From contig JAFVOU010000044.1 of assembly GCA_017505635.1 (NCBI GenBank), forward strand, positions 1 to 35,537: 35,537 nt of DNA. Reading direction: 5' to 3'. The notes beneath the pieces were generated by a model. That model did not search any database. It was given only the letters and a program-made list of their open reading frames with translations, and was not told where the DNA came from. The DNA is from Oscillospiraceae bacterium. GTDB taxonomy: Bacteria; Bacillota; Clostridia; Oscillospirales; Ruminococcaceae. The translations under genes and the position numbers were made by a program. Shown here piece by piece: positions 23,198 to 30,638 of this stretch. Every line of letters starts with the position of its first letter. The stretch's first letter is position 1.

Positions 23198-24754
23198 CTA
23201 TTTAGCAAAGTCAATTGCTCTGTTTTCTCTGATAACGTTAACTTTAATCTGACCCGGATAATCCAGTTCGTTTTCGATTTTAGCAACGATATCTCTTGCC
23301 AGAATTGTAAGCTGGTCGTCGTCCACAACTTCAGGTTTAACCATAATGCGGACTTCGCGGCCTGCCTGGATAGCAAAGCTTTTTTCAACGCCGTTGAAGC
23401 TGTTGGAGATTTCTTCCAGTTTTTCAAGACGTTTGATGTAGTTTTCAAGGTTTTCTCTTCTTGCACCAGGTCTTGCAGCACTGATAGCGTCTGCAGCCAT
23501 AACAACAAATGCAAGAGGTGTGGAAGGTTCAACGTCGTTGTGGTGTGCCTGGATTGCGTGTATAACTGCGTTGGATTCGCGGTATTTTTTAGCAATTTCA
23601 ACACCGATGGAAACGTGTGTGCCTTCGTATTCGTGGTCAAGACCTTTACCGATGTCGTGGAGGAGACCTGCACGTTTTGCAAGGGTAACGTCCATACCAA
23701 GTTCGCCTGCGATAAGGCCGGAAAGGAAGCTAACTTCCAAAGAATGTTTGAGTACGTTCTGACCGTAGGATGTACGGTATTTAAGACGGCCGATAAGTTT
23801 TACAAGTTCAGGGTGCAGGCCATGTACGCCGGCGTCCATAATTGCTTTTTCGCCTTCTTTTTTGATTGCAAGTTCAACTTCTTTGCGGGCTTTTTCAACC
23901 ATTTCTTCAATTCTTGCAGGGTGGATACGTCCGTCTGCAATAAGTTTTTCCAAAGTCTGTCTTGCAACTTCTCTTCTCACAGGGTCAAAGCTGGAGAGAG
24001 TGATTGCTTCAGGTGTGTCATCGATGATAACATCAACACCTGTTGCTGTTTCAAGGGCACGGATATTTCTGCCCTCACGACCGATGATGCGGCCTTTCAT
24101 TTCATCACTTGGAAGAGGAACAACACTTACAACTGCTTCCTGTGCGTGGTCTGCAGCACATCTTGCGATTGTCTGTGTCAGCAAATCTCTTGCCATTTCT
24201 TCGCAGTCTTCTTTAAGCTGGTTTTCGTAGTGATTGATTTTGAGTGCTTTTTCGTGGGTAAGCTGTTCGTCCAGTCTTTCCAGAATCATCACCCTTGCAG
24301 CTTCTGTTGAAAGACCGGATATAACTTCCAGTTTTTCAATTTCACGCTGTTTCATCTGTTCATTCTCTGCAAGTCTTGCTTCGATAAGTTCTGCTTTCTG
24401 TTTTGCTTCAAGTTCTTTCTGTTCTAAGTTTTCTGTTTTCTTGTCCAGATTTTCCTCTTTCTGATTCAATCTGCGTTCCTGACGGGAAATTTCACCGCGG
24501 CGTTCTTTAAGCTCTTTGTCGCTTTCCGCTTTCATTCTGAAAATCTCGTCTTTTGCTTCTAAAAGCGCTTCTTTGCGTTTTTGTTCTGCAGTCTTAATAG
24601 CATCATTGATTAATCTTTTTGCTTCATCTTCTGCACTTCCGATTTTTGCTTCGGCTGTTTTGCGTCTGTGAGAAACACCGAGCTGGAAACAGATAAAACC
24701 AGCAACGGCTGCACCAATAACTGCTATCAAGGCCGCCATAGCGTATGATAACAT
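23198..24754 (-). CDS. rny: ribonuclease Y
   Basis: Membrane-anchored endoribonuclease, 518 residues, that starts mRNA decay in Firmicutes and matures some operon transcripts. In order: one N-terminal membrane helix (about 3-25); a long charged coiled coil (about 35-190); a KH RNA-binding domain with [15 protein letters not shown] (about 210-280); and an HD nuclease domain with [21 protein letters not shown] containing the His-Asp metal pair. AAGGAG lies 6 nt before the ATG. The gene is first in the conserved rny-ymdB-spoVS cluster but is separated from ymdB by its own terminator. Confidence 0.97.
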   Translation of the reverse strand: MLSYAMAALIAVIGAAVAGFICFQLGVSHRRKTAEAKIGSAEDEAKRLINDAIKTAEQKRKEALLEAKDEIFRMKAESDKELKERRGEISRQERRLNQKEENLDKKTENLEQKELEAKQKAELIEARLAENEQMKQREIEKLEVISGLSTEAARVMILERLDEQLTHEKALKINHYENQLKEDCEEMARDLLTQTIARCAADHAQEAVVSVVPLPSDEMKGRIIGREGRNIRALETATGVDVIIDDTPEAITLSSFDPVRREVARQTLEKLIADGRIHPARIEEMVEKARKEVELAIKKEGEKAIMDAGVHGLHPELVKLIGRLKYRTSYGQNVLKHSLEVSFLSGLIAGELGMDVTLAKRAGLLHDIGKGLDHEYEGTHVSIGVEIAKKYRESNAVIHAIQAHHNDVEPSTPLAFVVMAADAISAARPGARRENLENYIKRLEKLEEISNSFNGVEKSFAIQAGREVRIMVKPEVVDDDQLTILARDIVAKIENELDYPGQIKVNVIRENRAIDFAK

Positions 24755-24852
24755 AATGCTCTCCTTAAAAATTAAAGATTAAAATAGTATTCAGTTATTT
24801 ATAATTTATATATAAGATAATAATATCATAAATAGTAAAAACTACCCTTATT

Positions 24853-24881
24853 ATTTTAGTTTAAATATTATACATTGTCAA
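24853..24881 (-). promoter_or_regulatory. promoter of rny
   Basis: Minus-strand -35 TTGACA (24876-24881), 17-bp spacer, -10 TAAAAT (24853-24858). The predicted leader is about 90 nt. It diverges from the thrS T-box promoter about 80 bp away. Confidence 0.7.
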
Positions 24882-24959
24882 GCAATAATATGCCTTATTT
24901 ATGCATAATGTGTGTATTTTATGCAACAAAATTGTAATACGAATGTAACTGTCAAAAGG

Positions 24960-24988
24960 TTGACAAATAAGTTTTATAATGATAATAT
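24960..24988 (+). promoter_or_regulatory. promoter of the thrS T-box transcript
   Basis: -35 TTGACA (24960-24965), 17-bp spacer, -10 TAATAT (24983-24988) or the overlapping GATAAT. The start of transcription would fall just before the stem I sequence AGCGATGA. Confidence 0.7.
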
Positions 24989-24997
24989 ATTGCTTAT

Positions 24998-25224
24998 TAA
25001 AGCGATGACATGGACATGTCCTTACTGTCTAGACCTTCAGAGAGCTTTTGGCTGGTGAAAAAAAGCGGCGAAACAGCAAGGGTACCCCCATAACAGCAGA
25101 CACAGCGAACTGTGTACGGGCAGGACCGTTATATCCTTAAGAGTGGCAGGTTTTTATCTGCAATTCGGGTGGAACCGTGGGGTTATTGTACACCTCATCC
25201 CGTTTGGGATGAAGGTGTTTTTTG
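24998..25224 (+). promoter_or_regulatory. threonine T-box riboswitch controlling thrS
   Basis: Leader RNA that senses uncharged tRNA-Thr. Stem I opens with AGCGATGA (25001) and closes with AGAGAGC (about 25039). The likely specifier is ACC (25033-25035), a threonine codon just before AGAGAG. The T-box proper reads CGGGTGGAACCGTGG (25166-25180), which pairs with the tRNA acceptor end. It is followed by the terminator hairpin CACCTCATCCC/GGGATGAAGGTG (25191-25217, one bulged A) and a T run. When tRNA-Thr is uncharged the antiterminator should form and thrS is transcribed. Stem I looks short, with GGACATGTCC as a small inner hairpin. The gap between rny and thrS is otherwise non-coding. Confidence 0.92.
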
Positions 25225-25301
25225 TTTTTACAGGCAAACCTCACCCTGATTCTCAAATTATTACTCACCATACATACACTAAAAGAAAGGGAAAGATTAC
25301 T

Positions 25302-27206
25302 ATGGTTAAAGTAACACTCAAAGACGGCAGCGTAATCGAAGTTGCAAAAGGCACTTCCTATGCCGAAATCGCAAAAAGCCTCAGCGCAAAACTCTACAAG
25401 GAAGCAACAACAGTTAAAGTAAACGGCGAATACTGTGACCTTCGTGACACAGCAGAAGCTGATGCAGCAGTTGAATTCCTTACATTTGACGACAAAGACG
25501 GCAAAAAAACATTCTGGCACACATCCAGCCACGTTCTTGCACAGGCAGTGCTCAAATTCATTCCTGATGCAAAACTCACAATCGGTCCTGCAATCGACAA
25601 CGGCTTCTACTACGACATCGACACAGAAGCTGCAATCGACGAAGAAATGATTGAAAAACTGGAAAAAGAAATGAAGGAAATTGCAAAGAAAGACCTTGCA
25701 ATCTCCCGTTTTGAACTTTCCAAGGAAGAAGCTCTTGCAAGATATACAGACAATGAATACAAAACAGAGCTTATCAACGAACTTCCAGAAGGCGAAACAA
25801 TCTCCTTCTACGAACAGGGCGGCGAATTTACAGACCTCTGTGCAGGTCCACACCTTCTCTCTACAGGCAAAATCGGTGCATTCAAAATTATGTCCGTAGC
25901 AGGTGCTTACTGGAGAGGCAACAGCGAAAACAAGATGCTCAAACGTATCTACGCAATCAGCTTCCCAAAAGCAAAACAGCTTGAAGAATACCTCAACCTT
26001 CTTGAAGAAGCTAAAAAACGCGACCACAGAAAACTCGGCAAAGAACTCCGTCTCTTCGAAATGGCAGACGAAGGCCCTGGCTTCCCATTCTTCCTGCCAA
26101 AAGGTATGATTGTTTACAACACACTGCTTGACTACTGGAGAGAAATCCACGAAAAAGCTGGCTATGTAGAAATCTCCACACCAATTATCCTCAACAGAAA
26201 ACTGTGGGAAAACTCCGGTCACTGGGATCACTACAAAGACAACATGTACGCAACAAAAATCGACGGCGAAGACTATGCAGTTAAACCAATGAACTGCCCG
26301 GGCGGTATCCTTGTTTACAAAATGGAACCACATTCCTACCGTGACCTTCCAATCCGTGCAGGCGAAATCGGTCTTGTACACCGTCACGAACTCTCCGGTG
26401 CTCTCAACGGCCTTATGCGTGTTCGCTGCTTCCACCAGGACGATGCTCACATCTTTATGATGCCAGAACAGATCCGTGACGAAATCAAAGGTGTTGTAAG
26501 CCTCTTTAATGAAGTTTACGGCCTGTTTGGTCTCACATACCATGCAGAACTTTCCACAAGACCAGAAAACTCCATGGGTTCTGACGAAGAATGGGAAATT
26601 GCAACAGACGGTCTCCGTGGTGCTCTTGAAGAACTTGGTATGGACTACATCGTTAACGAAGGCGACGGCGCATTCTACGGTCCAAAAATCGACTTCCACC
26701 TCAACGATGCTCTTGGCAGAACATGGCAGTGCGGTACAATCCAGCTTGATATGCAGATGCCAGAACGTTTCGAAATGGAATACGTTGGCGCTGACGGCGA
26801 AAAACACCGCCCAGTTATGATTCACCGTGTTGTTTACGGTTCTATCGAAAGATTTATCGGTATCCTTATCGAACATTTTGCAGGCGCATTCCCAACATGG
26901 CTTGCTCCTGTTCAGGCAGTGGTTATCCCTGTTTCCGAAGCTCACAAAGAATATGCACACAAAGTTCTCGCACAGCTTAAAGAAGCAGGCATCCGTGCAA
27001 CAGTTGACGACAGAAACGAAAAAATGGGTTACCGCATCCGCGAAAACCAGCTACAGAAAGTGCCTTATATGCTGGTTGTTGGCGATAAAGAAGCTGAAGC
27101 TGGCGCAGTTGCACCACGTGACAGAAAAGAAATTCTCAAAGACGCTATGAGCGTTGAAAGCTTTATCGACTACATCAAAGCAGAAATCAAAGAAAGACGC
27201 AGATAA
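25302..27206 (+). CDS. thrS: threonyl-tRNA synthetase
   Basis: Class II aminoacyl-tRNA synthetase (EC 6.1.1.3), 634 residues, charging tRNA-Thr. Domains in order: TGS (1-60); editing domain (about 62-225) with His73, His77, Cys180 and His184 for clearing serine-charged tRNA; catalytic core (about 240-535) with Cys332 (MNCPGG), His383 (FHQDDAH) and a later His in IHRVVYGSIERF as zinc ligands, plus motif 2 VHRHELSGALNGL; and an anticodon-binding domain to the end. The open frame extends back into the T-box, but conserved sequence begins at MVKVTLKDGS. AAAGG precedes that ATG at about 11-12 nt. Controlled by the T-box upstream. Codon use is strongly biased, as for a highly expressed gene. Confidence 0.98.
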   Translation: MVKVTLKDGSVIEVAKGTSYAEIAKSLSAKLYKEATTVKVNGEYCDLRDTAEADAAVEFLTFDDKDGKKTFWHTSSHVLAQAVLKFIPDAKLTIGPAIDNGFYYDIDTEAAIDEEMIEKLEKEMKEIAKKDLAISRFELSKEEALARYTDNEYKTELINELPEGETISFYEQGGEFTDLCAGPHLLSTGKIGAFKIMSVAGAYWRGNSENKMLKRIYAISFPKAKQLEEYLNLLEEAKKRDHRKLGKELRLFEMADEGPGFPFFLPKGMIVYNTLLDYWREIHEKAGYVEISTPIILNRKLWENSGHWDHYKDNMYATKIDGEDYAVKPMNCPGGILVYKMEPHSYRDLPIRAGEIGLVHRHELSGALNGLMRVRCFHQDDAHIFMMPEQIRDEIKGVVSLFNEVYGLFGLTYHAELSTRPENSMGSDEEWEIATDGLRGALEELGMDYIVNEGDGAFYGPKIDFHLNDALGRTWQCGTIQLDMQMPERFEMEYVGADGEKHRPVMIHRVVYGSIERFIGILIEHFAGAFPTWLAPVQAVVIPVSEAHKEYAHKVLAQLKEAGIRATVDDRNEKMGYRIRENQLQKVPYMLVVGDKEAEAGAVAPRDRKEILKDAMSVESFIDYIKAEIKERRR

Positions 27207-27217
27207 TGTGTTTTGTT

Positions 27218-27250
27218 CAAAGCCCGGTTATATCCGGGCTTTGTTTTTTG
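27218..27250 (+). terminator. terminator of thrS
   Basis: CAAAGCCCGG and CCGGGCTTTG pair perfectly around TTATAT (27218-27243), followed by TTTTTTG. Confidence 0.9.
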
Positions 27251-27363
27251 CTCAACAGACACAATTGTTTGTAAATATTTACCATAAAATAGGGTTTGGC
27301 TTTATAAAAAACTATGCAAAATCTGACAACTTGAAAAAAATAAAAAATTTTTGAAAAAAAGTG

Positions 27364-27392
27364 TTGACTTTTATTATGTCAATTGATATAAT
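27364..27392 (+). promoter_or_regulatory. promoter of the tRNA-Lys genes
   Basis: -35 TTGACT (27364-27369), 17-bp spacer, perfect -10 TATAAT (27387-27392) with an extended -10 TGA. It lies about 46 bp upstream of the first tRNA. Confidence 0.85.
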
Positions 27393-27438
27393 AATTGAGC
27401 GTTAAGGGACAACCCCAAAACGACATGCCGAACGGTGA

Positions 27439-27514
27439 GAGCCATTAGCTCAGCTGGCAGAGCACCTGACTTTTAATCAGGGTGTCCGGAGTTCGAGTCT
27501 CCGATGGCTCACCA
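27439..27514 (+). tRNA. tRNA-Lys(UUU), copy 1
   Basis: A complete 76-nt cloverleaf: acceptor GAGCCAT/ATGGCTC, D arm with AGCTCAGCTGGCAGAGC, anticodon arm CCTGA-CTTTTAA-TCAGG with anticodon UUU, T arm with GTTCGAGTC, discriminator A and encoded CCA (27512-27514). It decodes AAA and AAG as lysine. Confidence 0.98.
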
Positions 27515-27516
27515 CA

Positions 27517-27542
27517 AAACCGACCAACAGGTCGGTTTTTTT
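27517..27542 (+). terminator. terminator after tRNA-Lys copy 1
   Basis: AAACCGACC and GGTCGGTTT pair perfectly around AACA, followed by TTTT. It stands between the two identical tRNA genes. Confidence 0.85.
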
Positions 27543-27562
27543 ATGTAAATTAAATACGGCAC

Positions 27563-27638
27563 GAGCCATTAGCTCAGCTGGCAGAGCACCTGACTTTTAA
27601 TCAGGGTGTCCGGAGTTCGAGTCTCCGATGGCTCACCA
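27563..27638 (+). tRNA. tRNA-Lys(UUU), copy 2
   Basis: Identical over all 76 nt to the copy 124 bp upstream, including the encoded CCA. No promoter can be seen in the 20-odd bases between the first copy's terminator and this gene, so its expression may depend on read-through. Confidence 0.98.
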
Positions 27639-27640
27639 CA

Positions 27641-27670
27641 AAAAAACCGTCCAAAAGGACGGTTTTTTTA
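27641..27670 (+). terminator. terminator after tRNA-Lys copy 2
   Basis: AAAAAACCGTCC and GGACGGTTTTTT pair perfectly around AAAA, continuing into a T run. Its sequence differs from the first terminator but has the same design. Confidence 0.88.
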
Positions 27671-27687
27671 TTTTACAGAATATTCAA

Positions 27688-27807
27688 GGGGCATAAACTG
27701 AACGGAAGACTATACATTTCGGTTTATGCCCCCAAATTTATACCGATACAAATAAAGCCCATAAAAGTCTGTATCAGAAAATCAATGGCATATTTCATGG
27801 ATTTTCT
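27688..27807. repeat. two inverted repeats past the DUF6935-like gene
   Basis: GGGGCATAAACTGAA pairs with TTTCGGTTTATGCCCC (27688-27732, one G-U pair, 14-nt loop). AGAAAATCAATG pairs with CATGGATTTTCT (27776-27807, one mismatch). Neither has a clear T run. The second is the first hairpin met downstream of the minus-strand operon, so it could end or protect that transcript. Confidence 0.45.
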
Positions 27808-27831
27808 GTTTTACGGCGCTTTTAACGGTGT

Positions 27832-28410
27832 TTATGCCCATGGGTCTGCACTGGCAGGCTTGCGGATATCGGCAAGAAGAAACTGTTCCCACAGATACCA
27901 TTTGCCGTCCTTTGCCTTGCGCAGCTGAACACTTCTCGGGCTGTCTGCACCGCCTGATGATATGTACAGTGTTGCATATCCTTCGTTCTGGTAGGAATAA
28001 GGGTTTTCGCTTACAGTGATTGTATAAGGTTCGGCAGGTTCGTAGTCATTTTCTGGTTTTGCGCCTTCAAAATAGCTGCGTGGCACATAATCCTTGTCCA
28101 TAAATCTGTCGGCGATAAACTGTTTTTCCATAGGGCTGAGCGGTCTTGGACCTTTGAGGAAATCCAGCATTTCAAGGGACATTTCCTTGTCAACAGGATA
28201 ATATGTAAATGCAAGAACTGTCATAGCCGCTGTTTTGAAAGGTGTGTCCATTGCTGCCTGAGGAAGTTTTTTAAATTCTTCTGCAGTTGCCGGCATACTG
28301 TCAAAAACAATGCGTTCTTTTTTGTTGCCTGCATTCTGCACAGCATCTGTCACAGCTTCTTTAACAGCCTGCTGTGCTTTGTTTTTTAATTTGTCCATAA
28401 AAGTTGCCAT
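27832..28410 (-). CDS. conserved protein of unknown function (DUF6935-like)
   Basis: Soluble protein, 192 residues, without signal peptide. It starts with a charged amphipathic helix (MDKLKNKAQQAVKEAV) and then a compact domain with strongly patterned segments: EEFKKLPQAAMDTPFKTAAM, LDFLKGPRPLSPMEKQFIAD, DYVPRSYFEGAKPENDY and ITVSENPYSYQNEGYA, ending KWYLWEQFLLADIRKP. I believe this is the family catalogued as DUF6935 in gut Firmicutes, but the number is from memory. No catalytic motif is evident. AAAGGAG lies 9 nt before the ATG. It is the last gene of a four-gene minus-strand cluster with a lipoprotein and two paralogous membrane-anchored proteins. Confidence 0.8.
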   Translation of the reverse strand: MATFMDKLKNKAQQAVKEAVTDAVQNAGNKKERIVFDSMPATAEEFKKLPQAAMDTPFKTAAMTVLAFTYYPVDKEMSLEMLDFLKGPRPLSPMEKQFIADRFMDKDYVPRSYFEGAKPENDYEPAEPYTITVSENPYSYQNEGYATLYISSGGADSPRSVQLRKAKDGKWYLWEQFLLADIRKPASADPWA

Positions 28411-28452
28411 ATTTAAAATCTCCTTTCAGGATATTGTTGTCTTGATTGTCTG

Positions 28453-28992
28453 TTATTTCTGTGCTTCTGCAAGAATCTGTCCAAACAGGGATATAACAGA
28501 GGTGAACAGTCCGCTGCATCTGGACGGATATTCATAATCACTGTGGAAGGTCAGCATTTCTCCGCTTTCGAGGGTAAATGTAATGGTGGAAACAGGGGCA
28601 TCCAATAAAATAAGTTCACCCGGCTTGCCACTATCAATATTAATCAGACATTCTGTATCACGGCATATCTGGCGGAAGTCATCAAAATATACCAGCGAAA
28701 CCTCTCGGCTTACAGTTGTTGTCTGCGCTCCGTTTGAAGGGCAGTATTCATATTCAAAAAGCGCTGTTTCAGGCTGACAGCTTATGTTGTAATACAGACT
28801 GCTGCCTTCCATACCGCCGCCGCTGTAGTAAGTTACCTTTACAATTTCACCATCGCGGGGGTTTATCATCCCCGGACCGTCAAGAATATGTTTTTTTGCA
28901 AAAAGTTTAAAATACATAACAACCCCCGCCAAAATTACTGCTGCAATAAGCAATACAATAACTGTTATTCTGATAAATTTTGTACATTTCAT
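28453..28992 (-). CDS. membrane-anchored protein of unknown function, paralog 1
   Basis: Not recognised. 179 residues: an N-terminal membrane helix (about 8-29), then an extracytoplasmic domain of mixed strands. It shares a pattern with the gene just upstream (29016-29540): G-M-I-N near the anchor, Y-E-Y midway, an F-R-x-I-C...T-x-C-L block with two cysteines, T-I-T-F, then Y-P and G-L-F near the end. The two are diverged paralogs, by eye. Cysteines in the FRQICRDTECL segment could form a disulfide outside the cell. AAAAGG precedes the ATG at about 10 nt. It lies 23 bp past its paralog and 42 bp before the DUF6935-like gene. Confidence 0.72.
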   Translation of the reverse strand: MKCTKFIRITVIVLLIAAVILAGVVMYFKLFAKKHILDGPGMINPRDGEIVKVTYYSGGGMEGSSLYYNISCQPETALFEYEYCPSNGAQTTTVSREVSLVYFDDFRQICRDTECLINIDSGKPGELILLDAPVSTITFTLESGEMLTFHSDYEYPSRCSGLFTSVISLFGQILAEAQK

Positions 28993-29015
28993 TGTTTCAC
29001 AACCTTTTGCTGTTA

Positions 29016-29540
29016 TTAATCTGTTTTTGTTTTAGATACAAGATAATCAAAATGTTCTTCAACCATTTCAAACAGTCCTTCTTCCTTGAGAGGATATATA
29101 TAATTGTGGAAGAACTTCATTTCTGCATCAGGAAATATAAATGTGATGGTGGCATCTGGCACGTCCGGCACCTTGTTTTCGTCAGGTTTTCCTCGGTGAT
29201 GGCAGAGCAGACACCGGGTTTTGTGGCAGATTTCACGGAATCTGAAAAAATCATCCTTGCTTAACACCGCAGTACCGCTTTCTTTATCGCTTTGGCGGTT
29301 CTGCTGATATTCGTACTGCAGCAGTGCCGTGCCGTCTTCTGATACTGTCATTTTACAGTATTTTCGGCATCCGTTTTTTCCGCCGTCCATATCAAAGCTT
29401 ACGCCGCGTATCGAACCTGCATAGCTGTTTATCATCCCCACATCATTGTCGATATGATTATAGGTTTTGTATCTCCGGTAAAAAAAGACAGCTGTGTAAA
29501 TCACAAATGCCGTAATAAGAATTACAATTAACAATTTCAT
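29016..29540 (-). CDS. membrane-anchored protein of unknown function, paralog 2
   Basis: Not recognised. 174 residues from the ATG at 29540, chosen because GAGG lies 8 nt before it; an in-frame start at 29567 has no such site. A membrane helix covers about 2-20, followed by a basic stretch (YRRYKTYNHI) and an outer domain. Shared features with the downstream paralog are GMINSYAG, LLQYEYQQ, FREICHKTRCLLCH, ATITFIF and IYPLKEEGLFEMVEEHF. It has an extra cysteine pair (CLLCH, GCRKYC) that might bind metal or make disulfides. It is the second gene of the cluster, 43 bp past the lipoprotein gene. Confidence 0.72.
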   Translation of the reverse strand: MKLLIVILITAFVIYTAVFFYRRYKTYNHIDNDVGMINSYAGSIRGVSFDMDGGKNGCRKYCKMTVSEDGTALLQYEYQQNRQSDKESGTAVLSKDDFFRFREICHKTRCLLCHHRGKPDENKVPDVPDATITFIFPDAEMKFFHNYIYPLKEEGLFEMVEEHFDYLVSKTKTD

Positions 29541-29583
29541 AAGTTTTACCTCTTCATTGTTCAACACCCTTAAAATAAAAGGC

Positions 29584-30438
29584 TTAACCCAATGAGTTGG
29601 TTATATAAATACTGTATGAATCCTGTTTTGCAGTGGAATGGGTAAAAGGTATGGTAAACCCGGCATCTGCATAGTAGCGTATTTCTTCCTGACTGTAGAT
29701 ATTTATATTCCAGTTTGCAGGAATATGCAAAGTTTTTTCTGTGTGGGAATAGCTGTCTGTGCCATAGATGTCACTTATAACTGTAACAGCTTTTGTGTCA
29801 TTGTCAAAACGGTCTAACAGCTCCTGACCTTTTACGTCTTTTCCAAAGCTGTATGTAATAATACATTCGGTTCCGTCAGTTTCGGTGAAACTCACCTTTT
29901 TTACAACAAGGCTGTTTCTGTCAAGTTCCACTGTATAATCCAGGTTCAGCTGTACAACTGACAATATTATGGTGTTCTCATCTGCGGACAGCACGGTTAC
30001 GTCAGCACCTTCGAAAATACCGTTTACCGCTGTGCTGAACTGGTATACCTCATTGTTGCTGTTCAGCCACTCAAGGTCAACAGTAGCATCTACTTCACTG
30101 TCGGTTACGGCAAAGGAATATATGTCGTACAGCCCGTAATAATCATCACGTCCGGTTTCTCCGTAAATATTTACCATTCTGTCATTGTGCATAAAAAAGT
30201 TTTCGTACATCTGATATTCCGGATAGTCGGTTGTTGCGGTTACTGTGCCATATTCTGACAGAAGGGTGTACATATTGTTTGCATAAACAACATCAGACAG
30301 GCAGATGCCGATATCGGGCAGAATGCGCACCTGTTCAGAATTGTTTTCTGCAGGTGGCGGTGTGCTGCTGCAGCTGCACAGCATCACAAGGCTGACAGCA
30401 CAAAGCAGTGCAGTAATCAGTGTTTTTATATGTTTCAT
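29584..30438 (-). CDS. lipoprotein of unknown function
   Basis: Predicted lipoprotein, 284 residues, with a signal peptide (KTLITALLCAVSLVML) and lipobox LCSC, Cys23 the likely lipidated residue, then a Pro/Asn linker. The mature part is beta-rich and acidic, with repeated strand-like segments such as VYANNMYTLLSEYGTVTAT and VTVLSADENTIILSVVQL, somewhat like outer-envelope lipoproteins of the LolA/LppX fold class, but that is only an impression. No enzymatic motif is visible. AAGGGG lies about 8-10 nt before the ATG. First gene of the unknown four-gene cluster and downstream of the membrane LuxR-type regulator. Confidence 0.75.
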   Translation of the reverse strand: MKHIKTLITALLCAVSLVMLCSCSSTPPPAENNSEQVRILPDIGICLSDVVYANNMYTLLSEYGTVTATTDYPEYQMYENFFMHNDRMVNIYGETGRDDYYGLYDIYSFAVTDSEVDATVDLEWLNSNNEVYQFSTAVNGIFEGADVTVLSADENTIILSVVQLNLDYTVELDRNSLVVKKVSFTETDGTECIITYSFGKDVKGQELLDRFDNDTKAVTVISDIYGTDSYSHTEKTLHIPANWNINIYSQEEIRYYADAGFTIPFTHSTAKQDSYSIYITNSLG

Positions 30439-30582
30439 ATGTTACACCCCTTCCCTTATTTATTATTAAAAATACTTTCTTGATTATATTATGTAATATT
30501 ATAATCATTATTTAAATAAGCTGAACGGGTGATATTTCAGAAAAAAGGGGTTATTTTAAGGGTAATATACAAAAATAACAGA

Positions 30583-30622
30583 AAAAGCAGAGCATAGCCG
30601 GCGGCATATGCTCTGCTTTTTT
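30583..30622. terminator. terminator of the membrane LuxR-type regulator
   Basis: AAAAGCAGAGCATA and TATGCTCTGCTTTT pair perfectly around a GC-rich loop (30583-30620), with T runs on both sides, 19 bp past the regulator's stop. Confidence 0.88.
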
Positions 30623-30638
30623 ATAAAGCGTTTTGGGT

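Noticed and set aside
23032..23700. N-terminal extension of ymdB back into rny
   Set aside because: The extension is low-complexity sequence from another frame of rny; the conserved MKILFIGD start has its own ribosome binding site.
25143..25301. N-terminal extension of thrS into the leader
   Set aside because: The frame crosses the T-box and its terminator; conserved ThrS sequence begins at 25302.
27439..27638. CRISPR-like or phage attachment repeat
   Set aside because: The repeat is two full tRNA-Lys genes; no integrase or spacer structure is nearby in this window.
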